Part shown: positions 1 to 12,428 of the stretch, in pieces | Layout of the letters: every line of letters begins with the position of its first letter | How positions within the stretch are numbered: the first letter of the stretch is position 1 | Origin: Myxocyprinus asiaticus | Taxonomy: Eukaryota; Chordata; Actinopteri; Cypriniformes; Catostomidae | Direction of reading: 5' to 3' | Assembly: GCF_019703515.2 (NCBI RefSeq) | Contig: NC_059379.1 | Location: forward strand, 25,236,380 to 25,300,379 | DNA: 64,000 bases | Notes under the pieces: model-generated | Told to the model about the DNA's origin: nothing | Databases searched by the model: none | What the model saw: only the letters and a program-made list of their open reading frames with translations | Translations under genes and position numbers: made by a program

Positions 1-122
1 TTAAAAGGTTGTATTAAACATGCTTACTAACAATAAAGAGGACAAAATCATCTCTAAATACCTCTAAATGATATTCACTGAATTAAAGGAAAAAAGATAC
101 TTTGTTTAATTCAGTAAAGAAA

Positions 123-596
123 TACACTGCAAAAAATCAGTGTTATCAAGTGTTTTTATCTTGTTTTCCATTTAAAATTGTCTACAAATCCTTAAAACAA
201 GATACATTTACTTGAGAAGCCACATATAAGATATTTAGACTTGCTTTGAGAGAATGTATCTTAAATATAAGTGTATTTTGTATATAAGTGTATTTTTTCA
301 CTTGGTTATACATCTGTGAGTACAGTAAAGACAAAATATACTTATATTTAAGAACTATTTTCTAAAAGCAAGTCTAAATATCTGATATGCTGCTTCTCAG
401 GCGAAAACTTTTTTTTAGATATTTTAAAATATTTGTATTTTTAATATTATATTCAATATTCTCAGATAACAATTTTTTTCTTGTGCAGTATAGCTGCTAA
501 AGAAAATGTACATTGTTTTAAAGGAGTTTTAGATATTTATATTGAAAACAAGCCAAAACAAAAACAGATCAAAAACGTATTTTGTTGCAGTGTATA
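123..596. repeat. foldback MITE, about 470 bp
   Basis: The ends are inverted copies of ACACTGCAA, next to TA on both sides. Long inner arms pair around 231-247 and 368-383 (agatatttagacttgc and its complement). There is no coding capacity. It is a non-autonomous DNA transposon; the superfamily is not assigned. Confidence 0.6.
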
Positions 597-667
597 ACGG
601 GGCGAAGACGACCTCTCTCACCTTTCTGTTCACTTCAATCCATCTTTAACTCAAAAAAAAAAAAAAA

Positions 668-1173
668 AAAAACTCTCTCTTATTAATAAAGCTGCGTATT
701 GCCAATTTTCTTCATGATAAGAAATGCACAGTGACATATATTATGATTCAATAAGTCACGAGCCATCATGTTATAATCTAGCTGCATTAAGCATGCGCGC
801 TTGAGGGATGAGCGTCCCCGCGACAGAGTGTGCATCAGCCGGGTGCAGTTTCAATCTCTCTCCTTTAGATCGGGACATATAATTCCCTCATACTTTGCAA
901 TCTACATCACCTGAAACTGTTTGGAAAGTTTAGAGTGTATCTGGACTGTGAGCATTGTAATTCTTCCTTTCCTCAGGCAGGCGTGAGCTGCAGTGCTGCT
1001 TTCGCGCATCGTCGTCGCCATCATCATCATCGTCATCGTCATCATCAGAGTTTAATGTGATCTCATGTTACATTAAATGAGATCAAACGACTATTCCACA
1101 ACGCACATTTTTGTCTGCAATTTTTTTTTATTGTCGACGTTGTAGATGAAGTTAATAGTTTCAGCCCTAATAT
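668..1173 (+). mobile_element. 5'-truncated copy of the hAT-like element seen at 14274-15465
   Basis: Positions 668-880 nearly repeat 14,810-15,016, and the copy ends in the same terminus (TTTCAGCCCTA). The 5' terminus is missing. A short imperfect CAT/CGT microsatellite (about 1012-1046) lies inside. Small reading frames here look like chance. Confidence 0.6.
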
Positions 1174-1503
1174 GTATTACTTTTTTTCTTCTGCAGAAAA
1201 CAAACAAAGATTTTAAGAAGAATATCTCAGCTTTGTTGGTCCATACAATGCAAGTGAATGGTGACAAAACCTTTGAAGGTGCAAAAGCACATAAGGCAGC
1301 ATATAAGCAATCCATAAGGCTTCAGCTACATCACATCTATGAACCACAATTTGCAACTTGCTAGTAACTAGTCTTTTGACATTCTAGTTCAGGAGAACCT
1401 TTAATTGGATGTGCGTAGTGCAAGATGAGTCAACAATATTTTTCGTCAATTTCCCAAGAGGAGAAACACAGCAAACTTTGAATGCATATTTATCTGCTCA
1501 GAA

Positions 1504-2462
1504 TTAAAGGATTAGTTCACTTAAAAATGAAAATTCTCTCATCATTTACTCACCCTCATGCCATCCCAAATGTGTATGACTTTCTTTCTTCAGCAGAACA
1601 CAAATGAAGATTTTTGGAAGAATATTTCAGCTCTGTAGGTCCAATAAATGCAAATGCATTTAAAAAGCACATATAGCCATCATAAAATTAATCCATACAA
1701 CTCCAGTGGATTAATTAATGTCTTCTGAAGCAAAACGCCAGGTGTAAGAAATAGATTGATATTTAAAACCTTTTTGACGAGGGTGGATTTCAAACTGCCT
1801 CGTGTGATGCAAGCATGTAAGCCTAAGCGCTGAAGTGCAGTGTTGTTTACAACAGAGGAGCATAGATAATCAAACATAGATGCCCCATTTGGCTGGTTTG
1901 GATATGTCAACTGCGGCGCCATCTTGGAACGGTGAACAAGGAGAGCTCTTTGAATCAATTTGAATGCAAGTGAATGGAGGAGATGCCTCAGAACGAGCTT
2001 CTTGCTCAGACCGCTGCATAAACTGCTTTTGTGTGGAAACAGCTGTTAATAAGGGATCTACAAAAGAATATATCTGTGCAATAAGGTTAATAAGGGATCT
2101 ACGTAGGCCTCCACTTACGTGCTTACTTCACATCTCATCAAGGAGATGGCCGGAAACTAACATTTTTAGTAAAAAAGTTTTAAATATTGATCTATTTCTT
2201 ACACCTAGCATTTCGCTTCAGAAGACATTAATGAATCCACTTGAGTCGAATGGATTTCATTTTATGATGGCTATATGTGCTTTTTGGAGTTTCAAAAATG
2301 TGGCACCCATTCACTTGTATTTTATGGACCTACAGAGCTAAACTATTCCTCCAAAAATCTTCATTTCTGTTCTGCAGAAGAAAGAAAGTCATACACATCT
2401 GGGATGGCATGAGGGTGAGTAAATGGTGAGAATTTTCATTTTTGGGTGAACTATTCCTTTAA
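1504..2462. mobile_element. TTAA-flanked MITE with complete ends
   Basis: It starts at TTAA with AAAGGATTAGTTCACTT and ends with GGGTGAACTATTCCTTTAA; both ends carry TTAA. The long internal arms are complementary, so reading frames at 1680-1958 and 1964-2341 are mirror images rather than genes. The TTAA target suggests a piggyBac- or Kolobok-type mobiliser (inference). The family recurs at 10311, 31147, 37955 and 61412. Confidence 0.72.
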
Positions 2463-4384
2463 CGTTTAGTTGTACACTAGCACAGTGTTGTCATAATACC
2501 AAAACTTCAGCAGTCTGTACAGATAACACTGAAATTTCACTCTCGATACCAATTTCGATACCACACCAATAATATGCTTTAACATGCTACTGAACACACT
2601 CAATTAGCCTTTTTAAAGTTGAATTTCAATGTTAATAATAGATTAAAAGAAATGAATGTGTCCTTCAAGTGTTTCTCAATTAAGTATGCACTGCTTATGT
2701 GTTTTTATGTAGAGCCCTAATGAAATCCATTTGTTTTCCTCAAAATTTCTTCAAAATGTAAGTTTGATTTAATTTCATCACCAAAATGGTGTCTAATCAA
2801 ATTAATTCTTAAAACTTTTAATAAGTGAAAATAGAACAATAAATAAAAAAAAGTTTAACAAGTGAACATAGAACAATTACTTTTCATCATACCATTGCAT
2901 TTTTTTTAACAAACTTTTCAGTATGACAGCACTCTTGCTTGTGACATATTGTTTAATTTTTAATATTAGTCATTATTTATTATTACTATTACATCAGTGA
3001 ATGTTACATTTTACTATGCAGCTGCAATTTATTATTGTACTTCCATTTCAGGCATCTAGCTTTTATTTTGAATTGAGATTTTTTTTTTTTATATATGTTT
3101 TTGATGGAAGCTTCATACTACCAGATAAACAGTTTGCAACATGGCCCAATGTTATCATTAAAACTTGCTGTGATTTAATTATATAAATATACAGTATAGT
3201 CTACATGTGCTGTGTGCTTTACAGTGTATTAGTGCTCTACTCTGTCATCTCATACAATGCGAATGATTCTCAATGTCTGTGGAGTTTCCAGTGTATGAGC
3301 AGTCAGCTTCACACATTCAATAAAAGTACACACCTTTTCATGGTTTAATAATCACACAAGGACACATCACGATTTTAATTTGATTAATTGTGCATTTCAG
3401 TATAAAAGGAGTAACAGAGCACATAACTCAGACACTTAAAAACTCAAAAACCATTCCTGTAACCTGTACTGCTAAAATTACCTTCTCAGTGTCCATCTGG
3501 ACTAATCTATTTGACCTGAGGCTAAATCCACTGTCTGACCTGCTTGGCTGGAGGTGCCTTTGGGTGTAATGATTTGCTTGGAACAGTGAGAGCACCATAG
3601 TGATTCATAATGATTCATGTTTATATGTATATGCTGGCAGCAAGACATTTGCCTGAACTGTTTTGAAGATTAAATCCACACATGCCCAGCGGTTGTACAT
3701 GAATGATAAATGGCTATCATTAGTAAACACCGCAAAGGCACAACAGGAGTGTCAGTTATCATGCTGACAGAATAATATTGCTCTCAAACCTCAATGCTGT
3801 GGGTGTGATTTAATGTGATAATGTATTCTGCAACAACAAAACTTTTTTTCTTAAATGTGATTGGCTGGTGTCAATAGCATTGCTATAATCATTGTTCGTT
3901 GTTCAAATTCTGTACACAAAAAAGCTAACAATGTTGGCTAAACAGTAAAGCATAAAAAAAAGATTGTTAAGTTTAGATATCAGACTTCCACAAAGTTTTT
4001 AAAGAGTGAATGTGTAGCTGTGGAGTGAGCATGTGATAATGTGTATTCGCTGTGGGTCAGGTGAGAGGAGGCTCAGCATGCATCATCAGCCTGTAATCCA
4101 ATAACATTATCTGACAACTACATGTTCTAGGCTGTATCTTAAGCCCAAAACAATTCACAATGAAAGCCAGCACCAGCACTGTGCCTCACCTTGTACTCAT
4201 TACACTGATATATTGGGAGTGTTGGAACTATACACACCAGCCACTCAATGGAGGAGAAAAAATATGTCTCTCATTAAACACACCTTCTGATTGAAGGTCT
4301 GCACAGGGCCTGTACTCCAAGAAAGAGCTTACTGTATGTAACCTGCAGTTAAACACATATATTATCTGTTAGTAATGGGAGATG
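2463..4384. other. AT-rich intergenic stretch, no gene recognised
   Basis: Frames are short and resemble nothing I know; the longest (61 codons at 3001) is AT-rich and unsupported. No RNA gene or clear repeat ends were seen. Confidence 0.5.
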
Positions 4385-4985
4385 GCAATACAATATCCTA
4401 TATACAGGTTGACCGATATATTGGTCTTGCTGGTTAATCGGCAACGATGACAGGTTTCTGGAACTATCGTTATAGGCAAAAATCCCCACCGACCCCTGGA
4501 GTCGTGAGTTCGAATCCCGGGCGTGCTGAGTGACTCCAGCCAGATCTCCTAAGCAACCAAATTGGCCCGGTTGCTAGGAAGGGTAGAGTCACATGGGGTA
4601 ACCTCCTCGTGGTCGCTATAATGAGTTTCTCGCTCTCGGTGGGGTGCGTGGTGAGTTGTGCGTGGATGCCGCGGAGAATAGCGTTAAGCCTCCACGTGTG
4701 CTACGTCTCCGCGGTAATGCGCTCAACAAGCCACGTGATAAGATGCGTGGATTGATGGAGGCAACTGAGAATCGCCCTCTGCCACCCGGATTGAGGCGAG
4801 TCACTACGCCACCACGAGGACTTAGAGCGCACTGGGAATTCCAAATTGGGGAGGAAAAAAAAATTCCCCACTGATAGTTTTTCCCTGTTGCGTCTGGTAC
4901 TTGAGCGGCTGGGAAGGGTCCGCTGTTGATATACAGTATGAGAGCCTCTAGAGGTGAAATAAAAACTATCACTTCACTGATGCCT
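4385..4985. repeat. old repeat split by a SINE
   Basis: The left half (ggttgaccgatatattgg...gcaaaaatcccca) and right half (tccccactgatagtttttcc) become one sequence if the SINE at 4488-4863 is removed. The short duplication around AAAAATCCCCA fits a target-site duplication. The family of the host repeat is not identified. Confidence 0.5.
4488..4863 (+). mobile_element. tRNA-derived SINE, 5'-truncated copy
   Basis: It contains the Pol III B box GTTCGAATCC and the same body as four other copies in the window (14462, 26292, 34380, 38520). It ends in CCAAATTGGGGAG plus an A-rich tail. The A-box part is missing here. Overlapping 129- and 76-codon frames are artefacts of the GC-rich body. Confidence 0.8.
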
Positions 4986-5253
4986 TGTGGTGTTTGTTTT
5001 GACATGTGAGACTACACTCTGCATGGAGAGGAACACTTCAGATGCGGATTTAAAACATCAACAGCGAAAAGGTATGTATACAGTACACGTTGTCATATCA
5101 TTATAAAGTAATTAATTTGTTGACTAGATGCTGCATTAGTGGAGAACAGCAGTATGTTTGCCGACAAGGCTGAGAGGATGCTAACATTAAAGCTAACCTC
5201 AAGCGGTTAGAACAATGTGACAAAAATACATGCAATTTATACCCAAATGTTTA

Positions 5254-6640
5254 CATTTGAAGTCAGAAGTTTACATACACCTTAGCCAAATACATTTAAA
5301 CTCAGTTTTTCACAATTCCTGACATTTAATTGAAGAAAACATTCCCTGTCTTAGGTCAGTTAGGATCACTACTTTATTTTAAGAATGTGAAATGTCAGAA
5401 TAATAGTCGTGAGAATGATTTATTTCAGCTTTTCTTTCTTTCATCACATTCCCAGTGGGTCAGAAGTTTACATACACTTTGTTAGTATTTGGCAGCAATG
5501 CCTTTAAATTGTTTAACTTGGGTCAAACGTTTTGGGTAGCTTTCCACAAGCTTCTCACAATAAGTTGCTGGAATTTTGGCCCATTCCTCCAGACAGGACT
5601 GGTGTAACTGAGTCAGATTTTTAGGGCTTCTTTCTCACACACACTTTTTCAGTTCTGCCCACAGATTTTCTATTGGATTGAGGTCAGAGCTTTGTGATGG
5701 GCACTCCAATACCTTGACTTTGTTGTCCTTAAGCCATTTTGCCACAACTTTGGGGGTATGCTTGGGGTCATTGTTCATTTGGAAGACCCATTTGCGACTG
5801 AGCTTTAACTTCCTGGCTGATGTCTTGAGATGTTGCTTCAATATATCCACATAATTTTACTTCCTGATTTTCTATTTTTGAAGTGCACCAGTCCCTCCTG
5901 CAGCAAAGCAAACATGATGCTGCCACCCCCATGCTTCACGGTTGGGATGGTGTTCTTCGGCTTGCAAGCCTCACCCTTTTTCCTCCAAACATAACGATGG
6001 TCATTATGGCCAAACAGTTCAATTTTTGTTTCATCAGACCAGAGGACAACAAAGTAAGGTCTTTGTCCCCATGTGCACTTGCAAACTGTAGTCTGGCTTT
6101 TTTATGGCAGTTTTGAAGCAGTGGCTTCTTCCTTGCTGAGCAGCCTTTCAGGTTATGTCGATATAGGACTCGTTTTACTGTGGATATAGACACTGTTTCC
6201 TCCAGCATCTTTACAAGGTCCTTTGCTGTTGTTCTGGGATTGATTTGCACTTTTCACACCAAACTACGTTAATCTCTAGGAGACAGAATACGTCTTCCTG
6301 AGCGGTATGATGGCTGTGTGGTCCCATGGTGTTTATACTTGCGTACTATTGTTTGTAGAGATGAACATGGTACCTTCAGGCATTTGAAAATTGCTCCCAA
6401 GTATGAACCAGACTCGTGGAGGTCCATAATTTTTTTTTTCTGAGTTCTTGGCTGATTTATTTTGATCTTCCCATTATGTCAAGCAAAGAGGCACTGAGTT
6501 TGAAGGTAGGCCTTAAAATACATCCACAGTGACACCTCAAATTGACGCCAATTAGCCTATCAGAAGCTAATTGGCTAATTGCCTAAAGGCTTGACATCAT
6601 TTTCCAAGCTGCTTAAAAGGCACATCACCTAAAAAACAGC
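5254..6640. mobile_element. Tc1/mariner element with IR/DR-type left end, right end lost
   Basis: The left terminus has cagaagtttacatacacc near 5265, repeated about 200 bp inward at 5461. This is the inverted-repeat/direct-repeat arrangement of Sleeping Beauty-like Tc1 elements. No matching right terminus is visible. A transposase relic lies between on the minus strand. Confidence 0.8.
5635..6474 (-). pseudogene. Tc1 transposase relic
   Basis: From an ATG at 6474 the minus strand reads MGRSK followed by an in-frame stop, then a helix-turn-helix-like region. Further pieces are in shifted frames: a paired-like second half at 5936-6250 (TTAKDLVKMLEETVSISTVK) and a catalytic C-terminal part at 5635-5850 with NDPKHT (second Asp) and [13 protein letters not shown] (catalytic Glu). 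Several stops and frame changes make it inactive. It is a standard D,D(34)E Tc1 transposase fossil. Confidence 0.82.
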
Positions 6641-9000
6641 ACTCCTGCATGAGATGCTGAATAAACAAAAACAAAGATGTTCGTCTATTGCACGTTTACA
6701 TACAAAAACAAATGGATGGTTGCAAACGAGTTCGGTTTGAACCGCCCCTTACAGTTGGTGGAGGTCTTTGGCAATTGCATCTTGCTCTCTTATAAGCATT
6801 TCTCAGATTAAGCAATGAGTTGTTTAAATGCTTTGTAAAGAAAGATGTTCAACTTGGAAATGTGTGTCTTGAGATCCTTGCGTTCAGTTCCAGTCTGTTG
6901 TGTTCCATCTGTTTGAACAGCCCCTGGCCTGGGCTCATAGTCAGCACCGCTTCACCACAGAGTTCAGCCGAATACCAGCTATCTGTGAATATTGCTACTC
7001 TACATACAACTGTACTGAATGAAAAAAATTATGTGGTATTTCACTGTTATTATGAAGCTTGAGTCTGGAGTAGTAGGAATCAGTGCAAGTGTAACACCAA
7101 GTGAACTGTCTATTGAAGCATTTTCCCCCCTAACTTTAATTTTGACTTATCATTTGAGAATATGGACAGACTAAAACTTTATTTATTTTATGCACATTAG
7201 TTTAAAATTAAATGCTCTTTTTTAACAGCCAGGATAGGAATGTTCTGTGCAATAATATAACGGTGCTGAATGGTTTATGTATTTATTGCACCCTCTTGTG
7301 GACTAAGGAAACAACGTCAATTTAAAACTCAGCTGACTTTAAAATTTGAATATTAGTTGAATATTTATTTCATTTAAAAAAGTACAATACATTTTCATGG
7401 TTCTGTCATGTCTCCTCCCCGAAGTTTGCACACTTTTACTCCTGATTTCTCGCAATACAGGGACAGTAGATGTGTACAAAAGCAACACGTTACTTTATTT
7501 AAAAAGTAATTCCGATATTATGGTCTAAAATAAAAAATATTGTGTAACTTTACTCGTTACTCAAAAAAAAGTAATCCGATTACGTAACACGCGTTACCCC
7601 CAACACTGTTCATCACTCTCTGTAACATTTCTGTCATGATCTATTTTTATCAGTCATACTTGTTTCCATTTTATAAGTACAAGAGCATTGAGGGACATAG
7701 CATCCATTACAATGGCATATAAATGAGAGTAGATAGGCTTTAACGATAGATTTTTTGATTCCCCTTGTTTGAGCCCAGTGAAATAAATGAGTTCTAGTGT
7801 GAAACTTCTACATGTCAATCAACCGCTGTGCTAACATGAGGTTTTTTAACTTTGCCGGTTAAAGCACATACACACATGCACAAGTTCACAGAACTTCATA
7901 GTCCATAATGTGAACAAAGTGTAACATTAGAAGCACATCTGTGACAGAATTTGGAATTATTATCAGATAGAGAGATTTTGATGTTTGACGGGTCATTTCA
8001 TTTATGATCACATGGACAGAACACAATGTCGCAAATTTCGAAATATCAAGTTTTGCCTCCTAGCTACCTCCCTACAAGATCAGACAACAACACCGGTGAA
8101 AAAAATTCCTGAGACTTACATTAAATTAGAGACCAGATCAATATCACAATTTGGGATTATTTGACTTGGGCCAGTAAGCAACCATCTAGCAACCATTCAG
8201 AACACCTTAGGAACTACATAGCAATAATTGAGCAACCACCCACAACACCCGTAGTATATTGGTAATGAATTTTGCATGGGAAAGCACCACTCATGTCTTC
8301 TTCAGATGTAAAAATCTAGTTTGAGAAGTACTTTCCACTCACAGTTTCTCAAAGAAAAGACTGTGGCATGATTAAGCATTGTCCCTGGACCGATGTAAAC
8401 ACAGGGAGAATGAAAGAGTAATACTTTTCTGAACAGAAGCTGGTGTTTATTCTTTTGTCTTCACTTTCCTGCATTGTTTTCCAGCCCTGCAGGATTTACT
8501 CTCGGTAAGGGGAAGAGCAAACTCATGCAGCACAAACGGTACTAACCTGCCAGTTTTCCCTCTCACATTTACTTGCAGGACCTTACAATGATTATGCTTA
8601 ATAAGCCGATAACATATATGGTAATTTAAACACCTTAAACTTTGTTCTTTTATCGGGGAAAGGTTATAAAAGGCTTAAACAAAACCCAATGGGCACACCT
8701 AGATTTTTGCCCATTACCCCCATTTTTCTAGGTATTGTGTTATTCAATTTGCACAGGTGTCACAACACATTTATGTTTTCATGTCAAGACTGGAGAAAAA
8801 ACTATTGATTTTCAGTCTCATGTAAACACGTTTTTCTTGCATTGTCAGGTTTTTATAACGAGCTGATTTCTGATAGTTATCAGCATTTTGTACATGTACC
8901 TCATGCACTCTGGTGCCAACTATGGCTGTAAAAGTTCACAAATATGCAGAAAGTGTTTTTGTTTTTTTATAATTGAACACTGAACACCAAAAAAAAAGAA
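6641..9000. other. intergenic, with one hAT terminus fragment
   Basis: Positions about 7465-7608 carry the terminus of a common fish hAT family (gcgttacccccaacactg), facing right. Elsewhere I see nothing coding; the 80-codon frame at 6820 has no recognisable similarity. Confidence 0.45.
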
Positions 9001-10310
9001 GTTGAATACATTAACAAGACACGCTTTTCCCCATCAAGCTAGGGATAATAAACATGCTTGTCCACCTATGACACATCCTTTACACCCCCGAGGGGCTAAG
9101 ATCACTCAATACAGAGGAAGGCAGGGGGAGAGGAGCCCCTATCTGGCCAGCTCACTAGCTGACCAGACTTTCTTGTCCTTGTAGGGAACTGTCATGTTCA
9201 CTACAAACCCTAAAGCTTTCTGGGATGACAAGTCAGCCATGGAAAATAATCTACTTTTTTATGCCAAAGTACAAAGTCAACTTGGCAAACACCTCATTAG
9301 GGCAAATTGCCTTGGTGTTCCTGCTAATATCTCAGAGCAAACTCAAACATATCCTTGTCAGAGCATTTTCCAGTGGGTAAGTACACAGGCAAGCCATAAT
9401 GAATAATGACAGGCCACGAGAGCAGGGAGAAAGATAACAGGCCTAGTTTTAATGTGATGCTCAGCTGATACAATACAGGGCTGATCAGAGATGTTTCCCC
9501 CCAACCCGAGCCAGACCGATTCATCCAGGCACTCCAGCTCATTAGTTTTATTGATGGGGATCCCAGCTGACTCAGCAAAGACTTCATTTTTCCAAGGCCG
9601 AGAACTGGAGACTCGGGAAGGGAAAACACACAGAGACAGAAGGAGAAAGCGTGTAAGACAGAGAAACAGGAGCAGTGGAGAAAGAAATGTAATGCTTCGG
9701 AAGATTTTTTTTTTCCCTTTGCAGTTAAGGGGTGTCCAAAGACCTCACGCCATCTGGAAGCTGGAGCCTGATGGACTGCTGAGAGAGAGAGAGCACTATA
9801 AAACTGATGTATTTCTGAAATGGGAATTCCATACGCAAGTGTAGCAGCTGTGGTACTGTGTAATTTGGTAATCGTGCAAGTAAATACTCCCAGGCATTTA
9901 GTAGGTTATAGGGGTGGGTGGGGTACCAAAAACCCATTATGTACGAGTAATTTATAACCATGGTAAAGGAATATATCATGATATAATTATTTTTTATGGA
10001 AATTCAATGAAAAAAAATTTGTATTTTAATAAGCATGTGGTTACTATGTCTGGATAATCTAGAAAATTAAAATAATTTACAAATTAAAAGGACTTAATCT
10101 CATTTCATTATTCAAACAAAATAAATTGAAAACAATTAAACTCTGCTTTGTATTAAAACCCTTAAAAAACTATTCCTTATCTTACTTTGGACAATCCTGA
10201 TTTGAATTTTAGCATTTAGCTACTTTTGCAGCCCTGCCCACTGCTGTAAAAATGTATTACCTGGCTCACTGGAATACTCATTGCTGATTGGTCAATAAAT
10301 ATGGTCCCTT
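9001..10310. other. unassigned stretch, apparently single-copy around 9000-9850
   Basis: Base composition is more balanced than in the neighbours and no repeat family is recognised. Frames at 9194-9406 and 9491-9844 (+) and 9324-9629 (-) overlap one another and match no family I know. It could be conserved non-coding sequence or an unannotated exon. Positions 9850-10310 are AT-rich with nothing visible. Confidence 0.35.
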
Positions 10311-10463
10311 TATGTGGATTTTGGAGCTTCAAAATTTTGCCACCCATTCACTTGCATTGTATGGACCTACAGAGCTAAAAAAAAAATCTTCATTTGTGTT
10401 CTGCAAAAGAATGGTGAGTAAATCATGAGAGAATTTTCATTTTTATGTGAACTATCCCTTTAG
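10311..10463. repeat. right-end fragment of the TTAA MITE
   Basis: It has the same body as 31,500-31,720 (cacccattcacttgcattg, then ttttcattt and gtgaactatcccttta). The left part is missing. Confidence 0.6.
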
Positions 10464-11258
10464 ATTGAGAATGTGTGGCACATTATGAAGCGCACAACAT
10501 GGCGATGAAAGCCCTGTACAATTGTGCAGCTGAGGACTTGCATAATGGTTGAATGGGGGGAAATTCTGCTTGCTAAACTTAAACTTGTGTCTTGAAAGAA
10601 GAAATGATGTTACACAGTGGTAAACACTTGGAATTGGGTTTGTTGATTACATGGGCTATCTACCACTGTTTAACAGTACACAAAAACATTTACTGGATGA
10701 CACATTTCTATCATCATTGGGGGGGGGGGTGCAATTACAACACCCCAATATTTATACCATTATCAATGGAAACAAATGCTTCACGCTGCAACCCAGCATA
10801 AAAATAAATAAAAATAAATAAAAACATTATGACATCAGAATGCAGATCATGTTTCATATACAGTATAGGGCAGTGTTGAAGTACTCGAGATCAGTCTTGG
10901 CCTCGAGACCACTTTTTGAAAGTCTCGGCCACGTCTTGTCTCGTTAAATCGACCGCATTTTTACTCGTTTCTGTCTCGGTCTCAGACAAAGAGGACTCTG
11001 TATTTTTTTTCAAGACCGGTCAAGACCACAACTGCGGGGATATCACTAAATTGCCTATGCATTGTCTGATTTATTTGTTAACATCATTACTGTGATTGGA
11101 TGTAAAAACCTGCTTCAAATGCAAGCAATAAATTGACTCATTTCTAATTTGAAATTTTTGTTACTGTTAACGGCTGTCACCCCTCCCCGCCTCCCTTCAC
11201 ACGCACTCCAAGAAAGTGAATGCGGGAGACAGGAGAAGAAACTGTGGCTGTCTGAGAG

Positions 11259-12428
11259 ATGTCAGACAAATCTTCTGCAATACAATTTGGCTACCTAAAC
11301 CAGTGTTTCCCAACCACTGTGCCCACAAGTGTGCCTTGAAAGATTGTCAGGTGTGCCATGGAAAATTATCAAATTCCTAAAAATATATAAATACCGCTTT
11401 TTTCCGGTATTTTAGTGAAGGCATAGAGACGGTAGAAGAGTTTTAAAGTTGCCAATTCAGCATATTTTCCATTACAAAGTATTTTATGCAGCCAGTTTAA
11501 ATATTTTGTCCATCATAAGATTATTGTTCTAACAAACTCTTGTCCGCTGTCAAACGCAACTCCTCACATGCAGACTTAAAGCTGTTTATTTGTGCACAGC
11601 ATAGTTACAGATGTTATGAACAGATGTGGCTTACTTGTCGCGTTTCTCTCATGAAACATAAAAAGAATATGAGAAACTGTTACATATGATTACTAAAAGC
11701 AAATTATCCTGTTTTAAACAAGTCCAAAAACACCATGATACGATGTGTAGATTCTGAGGTACTGTAATCTTCACAGAGTGGGTTTGACATCTGAACCAGT
11801 GAATGGAGGCTAGGTGGTTGCTCTCGGGTCCTAGTGCCTGCAGGATCCAACCTCTGTCAGAGCGACTTACGTGTTATTTTCTCTCTCTATCAACAATGCA
11901 ATTTTGACCTGGTGCGACTTATAGTCAGGTGCGACGTTATTTCCCGAAAATACAGTAAATAAATAAATAAAAATATATTTGCTGTGCGGTTGCAAGAATT
12001 AATTTGCAGGAACAAATCCACAAACTGGAAAAGACACAAATTTGTTGGTTTTTCATTAGCGCTCTTGGCATCTGTGACCTCATTATACAGCATACCTATG
12101 TTACTTGCGTTTTCTGCATAATTTCAAACATTACGAGTTCATGCTACTAAGACAGACAGAAAACATGGACAAGTTCTTGAAAAGTAAAATTATAGACGAT
12201 GGTTATGTGGGATAGTGGTGTGCCATGGGATTTTCTAATCGTAAAAAGTGTGCCGTGGTAGAAAGAGGTTGGGAGACACAGCTAAACCACAAAGAGTTAA
12301 TCTGCAAAAAAGTGTACAAAAGAAAACACACAGCAGTATGTAAATTCTGCAATGCAATGCTTACCGAGATGGCTGGGAACATGCCAAACTTTTATCGGCA
12401 CTTAGAAAGGAAGCATAAAGAAATGTAA
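11259..12428 (+). pseudogene. BED zinc-finger exon of a hAT element, interrupted by another hAT
   Basis: From ATG at 11259 the frame reads MSDKSSAIQFGYLN to 11300. It resumes after the inserted element at 12288 and continues through a BED finger: C-x2-C (CKFC), then H-x4-H (HLERKH). It reaches TAA at 12428, where AAAT/GTAAGC is also a plausible splice donor. Removing the insert and one target copy joins the halves in frame. BED fingers give DNA binding in hAT transposases and in their domesticated ZBED descendants. Position inside the 10871-14015 element favours a transposon gene over a host ZBED gene. Confidence 0.72.
11301..12281. mobile_element. non-autonomous hAT inserted in the BED exon
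   Basis: The left end is CAGTGTTTCCCAACC; the complement of the right end is CTGTGTCTCCCAACC (13 of 15 match). The target ctaaac(ca) occurs at 11295-11302 and again at 12282-12289. No transposase frame is present. The duplication can be counted as 6 or 8 bp because its last two bases coincide with the terminal CA. Confidence 0.78.

Noticed and set aside
1680..2341. pair of frames on opposite strands as divergent genes
   Set aside because: They are the two complementary arms of a TTAA MITE, so they mirror each other.
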